A stretch of 64,000 bases of DNA, taken from assembly GCA_902702965.1 (NCBI GenBank), contig CACRXP010000001.1, positions 4,940,447-5,004,446 of the forward strand. The letters run 5' to 3'. Position 1 is the stretch's first letter. Each line of letters opens with the position of its first letter. The DNA is from Spirometra erinaceieuropaei. Lineage: Eukaryota > Platyhelminthes > Cestoda > Diphyllobothriidea > Diphyllobothriidae. Made by a program: the position numbers and the translations under genes. The notes beneath the pieces are model-generated. The model was given only the letters and a program-made list of their open reading frames with translations, did no database searches and was not told where the DNA came from. This document shows positions 25,501-35,590 of this stretch, in pieces.

Positions 25501-28500
25501 ATCGCCATGATGCAGATCGAAGTCCAGGTAGATGACGCGTTTTCGTGAGTCCTGGAACGCGGCAGAAGAGAGGAGGTAGTTGAGACCGATGACAACATCG
25601 TTTAAGTAGCAGAAACCGGATGCTTCAGCTCGCTTTCCGTGATGCCAACCGCCAGCCCAGTTGATGGCTACCTGGAAATCATGCATAAATAAGGCATAAT
25701 TATCAATTTCTGAGGGTTGACAGCGTAACTAATGAGATTAGGACTGAAACGTGGAGGACTTGGCACCTGACACTTGTGGCTAAGCAATGCATCTACGGCG
25801 GCGAGTGTAGCTCGTACGGCTGAAAGGGCGTAGTCGTAAACTCCCGAAAAGCCCTGGCAGTCGTAGGCAAGTCCATATTCTTCCAGTGAATCCATTACAT
25901 CATCCGGTATGTCTGGATCAGCGTCATCCGCGTAGTAACCATCGAGTAAACGGAGCGACTCCAAGAAGTCATGGCTGAAAGGCGGAAAAAAGGAAAGTCA
26001 TAACAAATTAGGAAACTGAGTCACCAGACACGCTTTGCTCAAGCTGAAAAATGACTGGAGTGCCGCTGATTGAATTGTGCTCCCAAACCAACTACTGACA
26101 GAAACTGGAGTTGGCGAGTTGGACCCTAGGGGCCCATCTTGCGACTTAATTGTCTACACTGTAAATTAGGCAGCAAACCATGGAAACTTCGTCTACACCG
26201 GATTTAGCCACGAGGACTACACTGTCCTGGGCCGACGTGACGCGTACCTGAAGCAAGCAAACCCATCTAAAATGGGGGAACCTCAAGACCTGCAGAGGAT
26301 AGAATAAATATTCTAAAGACGCTACGCTTGTAGGGGCGGAAGACAGTTCCTGGTATCATTGTGGTAGATAGAGTTATTGAGAGCAACATAGTCTAAGGCC
26401 TGCGATAGAATGAAGGAAAACACGTCTCCCACAGTGCAAATACAAGCTATTTGGAAATAAAAAGAACATCTTCCAGCATGGTTAGGAAAGGGTCAAATAA
26501 AGAACATCAACAGCTCGATCCTCGCGCACATGGTAGACACAGATCACCGTGTAGACGCCGGAGAGGCCATCAGAGTGATTTACAAGGTCCTATCAAGCTA
26601 TCCAAAACTACTTGGGCAGCGCTTGTTGGCCACGGCGGAGGCGGCTGCAGTCAGGCTACGCGGACTGGTCATATGTGCGCAGAAGAACTTTATACAGGTC
26701 CCACAGTTGCCACGGGTCAAAGCCACCGAGCCAGCCACACGCATGTAATTACCTTCGCCGGGGCCCACCTTTACCCTGACGCTGACTGGGATTGTAGTGT
26801 TTCACTCTCCCCCTCCCCTCCCCAAACCTGAGCTACAGCTTAATTATCTACTTGGTCGTATCTTTCAATGTATTACTTTAATATCCATATAAATTTACAG
26901 GTCTGAGGAGAATTTATCGAAAGCAGACGTATACTCGCTAAATGGCCTTTTGAATAGAAGGAACATTGGAAACGTGGCGTTTATTAATCGTTACCGGATT
27001 CTTACAAAAGAGTACGATTGTACTTCAAAGGAAAATCGCAGAGGAATTTACTTAAGTTTTAACAGCGCTACAAGTCCACGAACTGGTGACAAGTGGGAGG
27101 GGGTAGCATATCCGGGTGCACATAGGAGAGTGAGACAGAGGTGTGCGCCGGGGCTTTGGCCTTGCCTAAGACGCTTGAAAAGCAAGTCGTGTGCAAGTAG
27201 GCTGCCAAATAATGCCTGAGTGGGAAGGCAACTTCGTTGGACGAACAATTACATTAGTTTAAAGGACTAAAAGTATATCCCCAAGTTTTCGCGTATTTGA
27301 AAGGGCTCGCTACCTGAGTATGGCAGATGGGGGCCCCCTATTACGAGTTCTTGTTGCTGGACAAGAAATTGCTCCTTTCAACGCCGCCGGGTATCAGTGA
27401 GTCCCAACATAGGGCGCGCAGACCGTAGTCCGTCGGTTGTTCAAAAACCCCTGTGCGGTGGCTCAAGCAACAGCAGCTGCGTGGTAATTCCCGGATATTA
27501 CAATAGACTACTCGCAAGCACCCTTCGGGCACAATGATTTAGAGTTCTAGGACTGAATAAGACGAAGTGGGGAACATTATCCATGTCTTAACATCGTTAA
27601 GGCTTCCCAGACAGGCTTGAGGGACACATGCTGCATGGTCTGTGATTGTTTATTCGTCAGCGCTGAGAGTTTGCAATAAGCTTCCTATAAGGACCATTCC
27701 ACTATTCACTGTCTGTGGACGTAAGCAATAGCCCGTAGCTAGGCTAGATGGCAGGTTCTGTCCTCCTAGAGCTACCGCCGTCCCGTCGGGCATGGTGTCC
27801 GATGGAGGTCAACAGCTCATATGAATTTTTCCTGCGACCCGCTGTTTCAGATATGTAGCGTCATTTATTTTTCCCAATCTATACGACAACTCGGCAGGTC
27901 TTCGAGTGAACGGAAAATTGTTTCCCCAACCCTGTGATAAGCGTCTGATTGAAGATTATGGCGATGCCCGATCGACAAAGGAAGAGGTAGGGTGGTTAAC
28001 CAAACGAGAGGCACTTAAGGGACACCGTGGACAAATAAGACCTACAACAGTAAACAACCGAGTAAAGTTCAGTGAAGACCCTGCGAAGCAGACAAACGTA
28101 GCAAGACCCTGGTAGGTTTATCAGGCCAACTGGCTCCAATTCTCGTACGTCACGATGCCAAAATTACTCACTTTTGTAACTAACAGAAGTGAAGGAAGAA
28201 AAATCGGAACGAGAGTACGAGAATGAAACAGCTTATAAGAAGTGCGGAACCAGAGGGAGGTGACAATTTCAAGAGAGTGGTTTTTGGTTTTAATACGCGT
28301 TGAGTGGACAGACACTGGTCAAATTCACTTAAATACCGTAAATGAACTTACACATTAGTGGAAACGCCTGAGGATGAAGCTGAGAGAAGAAACCCACCAT
28401 GTGAAATCCTACCGGATGACGACAGCCTTCGCCTTGTCGTCAGATCACTTTGGCTTGCAAGGTTTCTACAGATAACTTATTTCCTAGGTAAGTGCCCGGA

Positions 28501-28940
28501 TAAATCTGAAGGAAGAATGACTACACGGACCATGAATGCATATTCGTCAAACCGGAAGGCTTGCTCATGTCGCAGCGGGTATTCCGCAACCCATTGAAGC
28601 GCTGCGGAGCCCGTAGCTATGCTAACAAATATGTTTTCCAGAAGTTCCTGTCGTTTTGGAGCCTGATAACCAATGACTGACATGAGTTAAAAGGCACAGT
28701 GAGTCTGACAAAATAACTCAGTTTCATCAAAAAACCGCGAACATGCCTGTGGAAAGAAGATAGATATTTCATCTCCGCATCGGGCGTTAATTCGGCTGGA
28801 GGGATGCGTACCAACTGCTGGGTGATTTTGTATGCGTGAATGAGAGCCATCACAAGGGAGAACCTGTGGCCGTATTTCGGTGAGAGACAGGCTAATTCAT
28901 TAAGACGGTTGGAATACACTATTCCAACTTTCGGCTCCAT
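22347..28940 (-). CDS. HDAC8: Histone deacetylase 8 (class I), five exons
   Basis: Zinc-dependent lysine deacetylase that removes acetyl groups from histones and other proteins. Joining 28940-28747, 25974-25767, 25671-25338, 25246-24943 and 22536-22347 gives an uninterrupted conceptual protein of 409 residues, close to human (377) and schistosome (about 440) HDAC8. The tandem active-site His pair is 144-145 (GGWHHGK). Zinc ligands are Asp186 and His188 (DFDLHHGDG) and Asp281 (CGADG). The transition-state Tyr is Tyr323 (GGGGYHF), and the substrate-backbone Asp is Asp103 (YDC). His288 (DPHRVF) stands where human HDAC8 has Met274; schistosome HDAC8 also has His there. All splice phases match. 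Introns 2 and 3 are short (95 and 91 bases). Introns 1 and 4 are long (2,772 and 2,406), and intron 4 holds a palindromic transposon. Intron 1 uses a GC donor. The start codon is the first Met, directly before the conserved VGIVYS strand. Untranslated exons or a trans-spliced leader are not resolved. Confidence 0.93.
22759..23745. mobile_element. Palindromic TA-flanked element inside HDAC8 intron 4
   Basis: 987 bases beginning CAGTAAGTGACCGATCTCAT and ending ATCGGTCACTCACTG, directly flanked by TA at 22,757 and 23,746. The outer roughly 370 bases on each side are imperfect reverse complements; a unique core of about 230 bases lies between (about 23,130-23,375). The ends and TA flanks fit a Tc1/mariner-type non-autonomous element. 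It lies entirely in the intron and leaves both splice sites intact. If the HDAC8 pre-mRNA contains it, the arms could fold into a hairpin several hundred base pairs long. Confidence 0.85.
24943..25246 (-). CDS. HDAC8: HDAC8 coding exon 4 (third Zn ligand, catalytic Tyr)
   Basis: Encodes residues 247-346 with split codons at both ends. It contains VVVQCGADGLASDPH, with Asp281 and the flatworm-type His288, and LILGGGGYHFPDTARLW with Tyr323. The acceptor is TTTTTTAG/CTGAGG and the donor AT/GTGAGT. The exon lacks most of the insertion that schistosome HDAC8 has between the DPH motif and the LSW-PTLILGGGG block. Confidence 0.92.
25338..25671 (-). CDS. HDAC8: HDAC8 coding exon 3 (catalytic His pair and Zn ligands)
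   Basis: Encodes residues 135-245. It carries the active-site blocks INWAGGWHHGKR, EASGFCYLND, DFDLHHGDGVEEAF and HHASPGFFPGTGD. The acceptor is TTTCCAG/GTAGCC and the donor CTAG/GTAGGT. The loop between PGTGD and GRFSCFNLPL is shorter than the corresponding schistosome loop. Confidence 0.93.
25767..25974 (-). CDS. HDAC8: HDAC8 coding exon 2
   Basis: Encodes residues 66-134 after completing codon 65. It contains EYGLAYDCQGF, which includes the conserved Tyr-Asp-Cys with Asp103 (human Asp101), and ends with the helix LLSHKCQ. The exon is bounded by a TTTCAG acceptor and a CAG/GTGCCA donor. Its residues 75-92 form an acidic loop rich in Asp. The length of this loop varies in the family. Confidence 0.92.
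28741..28746 (-). promoter_or_regulatory. HDAC8: Non-canonical GC splice donor of HDAC8 intron 1
   Basis: The intron begins GCATGT and ends TTTCAG at 25975. Only this donor preserves the frame (AG plus C makes Ser65) and the alignment FHSHDFL with the family's FHTDAYL or FHSTEYV. GC-AG introns are a known minor class, usually with a strong AG before the cut, as here. Confidence 0.75.
28747..28940 (-). CDS. HDAC8: HDAC8 coding exon 1
   Basis: Encodes residues 1-64 and two bases of codon 65. It starts MEPKVGIVYS and ends KYLSSFH, the first beta-strand and loop region of HDAC8. The exon ends CACAG, followed by GCATGT, a GC-type donor. A GT occurs four bases further on, but using it would break the frame into exon 2. 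Confidence 0.9.
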
Positions 28941-31900
28941 CAGGAGGTATCAAAAATATACACCAAAACGGAGCAGGAGCTTGAACTGAAGTATCGACCG
29001 AGCGTTCAGAAAGTTCTGAGGGCGTCAGCATATGAATTGGGCGAGAGAGCTATTCATGGTATGTGTTATGTGCTCTGAAAGTAAATAAGACATGTAAAAA
29101 TCTCAAACGTTCATCTTGAAAGAGAACGAATGGCGTTGGCAATTCAATAATAATGTAATATGAAGACTGCATCGACAAGAACTGGCACCCTACACGGTAC
29201 CTCTTCATGCTGGTCAACTTATGGCAATCTCCAGAGGAGACTGGATGCTGAAGACAATAACCACGAAAAGGCGCAAGTTGTCCGCATGTTTGCAGGTGGC
29301 ATATGACAGAGTAACTGCAGTGTCTGATGAATGAGCAGCCACAGGCCATTAACAGACGTGGTATATAGACGCCTTGCACAGAAGACGCTCTATAAGATTC
29401 CATGATGTCCTACGATAGGACTATGACATGTAACAAAGAACCGCCAGTTGCGTGCGGGAGGAGATGTACCAAGAGATTGAGCTGAATATACAAGGAACTC
29501 CACAACCCGCCGACTGCGACTCGTGTTATGAAATCTGTGAACACGGGGTCTGGCCGGGGAAATCGCAACAGGTTCTTAAGCAGGACTGTTACACATATAT
29601 TAAGCGAGCGGCGATAGCAGAAGGCTATATCGGATAGTTAAGAAAGGCTAGTTCAGCTAGCAGAACAACGATAAAAAAAAATTCCTCTAAGACAGCGAAC
29701 AATTTCTTGAGGTTTGCGGTTGGAAATTCTCGTTTGGCTACGATAGCCGGCAAGGTTCTTGGACTAGTAAAGAGCTTTGGCCACACTAGACTAAGGTTGC
29801 ACGTTGCCTTCGGTCGATCCTGTCATCAATTCCGAATTTTAAATATGATGAGTTAAAGGGTGAAACGAGTATACGCAGTTCCAAATAAGAAGCTTCACAG
29901 ACACGGATGTAAGATATAACCGATGCTTTTAGAAAACACAGCTGTGTAAAACTATTTGATCAACAGTGATTCCGCCTTATACCAAGAATTAGTTACTAAC
30001 TCTAAAATAGTGCTCGAGAACGCAGTCAGCTAACTGTGCACTCTGACCGTGGACGCAGACAGTTTGCACATACTCCTGTGCATGACTGGCACCCTATTCG
30101 TCCTAAAAGAACGGAGTGCTAAAAGTAAGAAAAGATCCTTCCCTTTTTCCGAAAATAGGACAAAATGAAGCCGTAGTTTGGGAGAAAGCTCAAAACGTCT
30201 GAAAATGACAAGGGACCACAACCACTTAGAAAACATATCTTTCCCCGCATTTCCGTGCAGGATAGCCGGTTACTAGCTTCACATTGGGATTAAATGACCT
30301 TGAAGTGGCGTGAGTTAATCAACAGAGCTGAGCAGTTGGTAAAGCTTCCACTTTCAATTCTACTGGCGACTTTCAACCAATAAGCACAATTATAGCAGAT
30401 CAGGTGAACGTTTAACCGACGATCAAGGATAAGATTCGATGTTTTGGGGCATATAATAGCCTGCGGAACCTATGGCGTGTATCCACCACCTACAATCCCG
30501 AGACTACGGTTTTCTCAATTGCAAAGTCTACTTAGGTTTAAATACGAGAAGCTGAGAAGGTAGGCCACTCGTGGCTTCTTCTGGGGCTACTGACTTCCAC
30601 AATTCTCCCGTCGGCTATCGTGCACAGTGAGGTAAGATATCAGCTGTCCTTGGCTTAACGGCAAACTCGACATATTTCACAGTGGCAAGATCTCCAGGTA
30701 TAACGACAGCTGGACAGCTGTCTATCGATGTAAGGCAGCAGACGTTTTCTCACTAGGGTAGCACATAATACCTTCTCGTCCGACCTAAATGTGCTAGCCA
30801 TAACCACAAACCGACCGCAAAGTAACGTTGACTGTTATGACGTATCTGACAAGGGATGCTAGATGTGGACGCATCCAGCTATCCGTCATAATTTTTCGGG
30901 GCATACACGACTTTCTTCAAAGTTCGCAGCTGGGGACTAGGATAGAATCGTTTTATTTGGTTAACTGTGTAATGTTACGTGAAATAACAGTAAATTTGCC
31001 CAGAATATTTTTGCAAAAGTAACCGTGCATCGCACCTTTAATTCGCTCTTTACCCTGACTGTGCTTGACGCGATAATCATGAGGTTTGCCTAAGTTTTCC
31101 CCTTGCACGCACACACACAAAGACAGCCAGATTTTTCCGAAAACAGTCGCTACTTTGAATGTGTTACACGGCGATATTAAATTTATACAGAACTACTGTT
31201 TGCTAAAGAGGAGCGTCGGTAACATTCTGAAATCTACAGCAGTTCCCACAACTTTTGGTCACTAAATTCAACGTGGTCCCCCCACTTGCATTCACAGGGA
31301 CATTGGTCGTCTCTGACGCTTTGTGTTTCGCCAATGAAATCACAAATCAGGGACCAACAGATGTTAACCACTCACCTCTTTGTTTTACACAAACTTCCTT
31401 TACTCGCGGCCATCCCTCAAGCACCCTTATAACACGAGCTTTTTTTACGGTTCGCTCGGTCAACATTGCATATTTATTTCGACAATGTCTACGAATTGGC
31501 ATTCATTACGATAATAATAAAGATGGAAAGTAGGAGATATGATTGCGAAGAACGGCACGCATGCCGTACGGCATGCAAATAATGTAGAAGTGGGTCTCAG
31601 TTATCAAAACAGACTGGATTCTCACGCAGGAATTAGTTAGTATTGGATTTCGTACAATTTTTCTAAGTTACTGCTTACGAAATCGGGTGCGATCCGTATG
31701 TATCTCCTATTGTGACTTTTGTGACTCCCAATCAGATTTATTGTGGCCCCCGCACTATCCCATGGACGCGGTTTTTCTGGCGCTGGTTCGGTGGCTACAG
31801 CCACGGCAAGTCTAACCGTATTTAGGGGATAGGCATGACACTACAATTCCAGGAATCGGATCAAATTTCTAGGGCGATTTTAGAATTTTAAATACCACAC

Positions 31901-34900
31901 CAAATCAATGTTCCAGTGTCACTGGCAAAAACCTTCATTTTCCTAACTGGTAAAGAGCGGCATTTGGGTCACAGAAGATATAGCACGCGCTTATGAAGAG
32001 TTCCACCCCCACTCGATTTCCGAAAACATAAGAGCCATAAAAGAGAGTGATCTGTCTGCTAGACTTGTTGCAGATTGTGTTAAACTTCATTTGAAGACTC
32101 CCCATCTGGGGGCATTAGAACATTAATCACATAACCTACTCGGCGGATCAGTCGGCCAACTCCAGTTACGTCGTTCAAAAATGGCTTAGACGACAGAGAA
32201 GCAGGACAGAAAGCAATACCAGAAATGACTGCAAAATAAAAAGCTTAATGACAGAACGTCAAGCAGAATCAAAAAACTTTTCCTACGGGGAGTTAGAAGA
32301 AAATGATGTTTCATGAGTTGGAAAGTAGGGCAACAGTGTAGCCTCGAGTCCGCATAGAACAGAGGGATGAAATCTTCAATGCGAGCGTACAAATTAGACC
32401 AATACTCACAGACAGAACTAGAGAAGGATAAAGGCAGACGGATTTAAATAGGGATTTAATCTCCGAAAAATACAAACACCTTCAAGGTCAGATGCAAAAT
32501 CTTAAAATTATCAAATTTTGTAGATGTGCAATCTGTAAATATCGCCCTTGCTCAACAGAAACGGAGCTTAATTGAAAATATTTGCATGGGTTATAACCCA
32601 TATTTGTATGGGGATCACAGACTTCCAGTTGCAGTCCGTCCGAACAGCATAAATTCGGGAATTCGCAAACAGCAAAATGCAACAAAGGCTTTCGGGAAAT
32701 ATCACTCATATTATAAGAGAGAAGCTTACCGCTGGGACTGCTGGAGGAGTCCTACAAGGGTCCAAAATAATATACTATGCAGAGCGCGCTCACCAACATC
32801 TGGAAGCCTAATCTACCACACGTCTTCATGTGCGCTTTATGCAAAATTTGGGTTTCATACGATGATAAAAATTCCCTTATGGCGTTGCTTGTCTGGTCTA
32901 ACAAAGTTTGCTATTTGCTGGGCCGTCGGAAATGGAAGTCACGTGATGAATTTTAAATGCGCCACCGACCCAATATAAGACGAAATTCAGCAACTTGTCT
33001 TTGAAGATTTACAGCGCTACGTGACATTAGCACGTACAGGAATTAGGCTCTTGAATATCGGTACCGAAGTTTTAAGGCGTACCAATTATGTACGTTTACA
33101 CATTCAATGCTGGAATTTTGCAGGTACGCTTGTGAAAATGGAAAAGTTCCTGACGTCCATTGTAAGTCATCTAGCCAAATTTATTTTCTTTTGCATTACT
33201 AGCACTCCAATCAACTATGTCACGAGATACCGTGATAAGGAAGTACGGAGACAGCGTATTTACTGAGAAGTTCACTTTTTACTCGACATGCCACTATTTA
33301 AACAAACTTTTTGTATGAAAAATACCATTTTGTCTGGCCTAGCTTTTGCAGTTATCGCAAGGACTGTAACCCCTTCCTGTCACACCACTGGTAAGCGTAC
33401 TCCCAACGCCCGATAGTCATCACCGCCGTGGTTACCACCGCTGCCACTAGCGATGCGAACTCAATTCCGCACTGTATTTATTTCGATCGCGCCTCAGCAT
33501 CACCCATTGTTCATTTGCGAATTCATCCCACTGAGACCAGCTAATCAGTTCCTGAAGCCTCGAAATACGTCCGCCACACACGCTTTGCCTGCCCGCATGG
33601 CCCGCGCACACTCAGTTGCCTTATGGACCTACTCGATCGAACGCGCCCCCATGGTGGTCTGTGGTAAACAGACGCAAACCAAACCCCATTACAGCATTTG
33701 CCACAATCACATATACCAAACACTGACCCGTTCCACATCATCTACCGCAAGTACGGAGAAGACACTGGCCAGAAAAAAGGAAGCGTGATTCTTGATTCGT
33801 CTCCATGTGGTCTCTATGGTAACCTAACTCCGATTTCATCGTGCGGACCACCCATGTGTTGCACGCGTAGACAGGCGGGTAAAACGGTACGAACCACTGT
33901 GTCCAACATTGTCGACGGTCGCGTTGCCATAGTGTTGACATCGGGCACAGACGCGGGACGGAAAAAAGAGCGAGGCGCATGTAGCGTAAGGCTGCTGTCA
34001 TTATAAACTGATTGGGAAAGCCCCGTTCCTGCGCCAACACCGCTGTAGGTTGTACGGTCAACTTCGTTGTTAGCGACGAATGAGCTGAGAGGCACCCGTT
34101 AGAGTGACAATATCTCGTTGACCTTAAATGCTTGGCACAGAAAATAGAAGTACAAATCAATCTTTCATGGTGTCGCATTCCTAAGAACGCTTAACAGTTT
34201 TCTGGAGAGGCCGAGGCTTCTTGATTATCAAGGGCAGTCTACACGTTACAATAAATTATCGTAACCAAAAATCTACATACATATAACTTCGTGCGGGTTC
34301 CACCAACCTGAATATTCTTCTTGTGCCTTTTTGTTATTATTACGTAGAAAAGCGCACTACATCATTATCCTGTGTAGAGAATAAGACGGAAAGCCAGTCT
34401 CTGACATTAGTAGTTTACTCATGCGACGTTTTTAGCTCTTACGCGAACATATCATCGAGGACTTAAAGAACCTTGCGACTCACTGCATATGGAGAAAACC
34501 TCAGCCGAGATGGGCCTTCTGATGCGCAATAAATTTAATCACACAGAGCATTGTATGCGACTGGCAAATCGATATTTCTACCAACTGAGTAACCGATCGA
34601 TTGCCTTTCTGCCTGCTGTAGGTGAGAAATTCAGTCTCCCGACAAGCTTATGAATCTTACAGACTCGAAGTCAAAGATATGCCATGATAACTACTCGTGG
34701 ACCGTCACCATGAAAGGCCCATCTCTCAGTCTCGCAGCGACCTCTCCTGTGGCTTCGAAAACATAATTTTCTTAATCGCATTTGCATTCTATCTGGTAAA
34801 TGAAAATAGACATCTGGTGATGGAAGTTAACTCCTTAGAATGCACGAGTGACTGTCAAATTGCAGTTTCTTGTCTGTGAGCGACGCTAATCTCAAGTTTG

Positions 34901-34949
34901 CCTGCCCGCCTGGCGAATTCCTCGGGCATACCTCGGTCTCTTCTGCCGT
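28941..34949. other. No supported gene; HDAC8 5' flank and intergenic DNA
   Basis: Frames of 60-150 codons are scattered on both strands (longest at 32,526-32,978 plus and 33,738-34,178 minus), with no recognised domains and heavy mutual overlap. The bases just above 28,940 should hold the HDAC8 5' untranslated region and promoter, but no TATA box or other element stands out. The GC-richer stretch at 33,360-34,100 resembles old repeat DNA without an identifiable family. Confidence 0.4.
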
Positions 34950-35590
34950 CTGACTCGATGTTAAACGTTTATTCACCGAGGTAGAGTGTTCTCACGCAGA
35001 TGCGTTTGTACGAATCGGAGGCTTGCTATGACAATTTAGAATACGAGAGGCATTCTTCGCTCTCCTGTAAAATGTCACCTTTTGCGTTTGATAAAACCTA
35101 GAAACGACAGTTGGCAATCTTTGTCTTCCTTCATCGTGAACTAGAAGCCCGAAAACGTCGAGTTTGGGTGTTGTTTGAATTCTCCAGTCCTGTCCCCATT
35201 GTTGATGACAAATGTTTCATCGACGTACAACATTCGCAATCATTGCTGATAGTGGCCAGACGCCAGTGCCTGCAGTGACTTCAATGCTACCGCAGAAATC
35301 ATGGTGGAAAACGGAGACTCCATCAGGATACGTTTTATTTGTTCATAAACCTCCACTAAATGTGAAGAAAAGCCTTTTAAGTAATGCTTCACATGACCGA
35401 TAGGGTACGTTATCATGAGTTTTTGTCCGCCTCATTATAATGCTCTTCTAAAAACGTTGGTATAGTTTCGACTGCGAGTTAATATGAACAACCGATCCTC
35501 CAAACATATACCGATATAATTCTCGCACTGTAATAACTCAAAAAATCTGCCAATTGTTTGAACGCTTGACCAACAACAAAGGCAAAAAAT
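34950..35590 (-). pseudogene. Second decayed Penelope-like reverse transcriptase
   Basis: Minus-strand frames carry the Penelope-like reverse transcriptase blocks in order. About 35,555-35,500 reads SVQTIGRFFELL. About 35,475-35,430 reads LAVETIPTFLEEHYNEAD (family LAVETIxLLLxxxYxE). About 35,330-35,280 reads YEQIKRILMESPFS then MISAVAL (family YEQIKGTPMGSPxSGxIAEAVL). About 35,225 reads YVDETFVI (family YVDDTFVI), then FTMKEDKDCQLSFLGF (family FTMEEExxxQLxFLDV) near 35,130. KRICVRTLYLGE (family KRSCVRTLYRRVE) lies near 34,995. Frameshifts and stops separate the blocks and the second catalytic Asp is Glu. The piece is non-functional, 5'-truncated and lacks the endonuclease domain. Its ends are approximate. 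Confidence 0.75.

Noticed and set aside
32526..32978. 150-codon plus-strand frame
   Set aside because: Composition is irregular, no domain is recognised, and no splice sites or start context support it. A frame of this length can occur by chance in 64 kb.
33453..34178. Several overlapping frames up to 146 codons
   Set aside because: They lie on opposite strands in a GC-richer stretch that looks like old repeat DNA, and no motif is recognisable in any frame.
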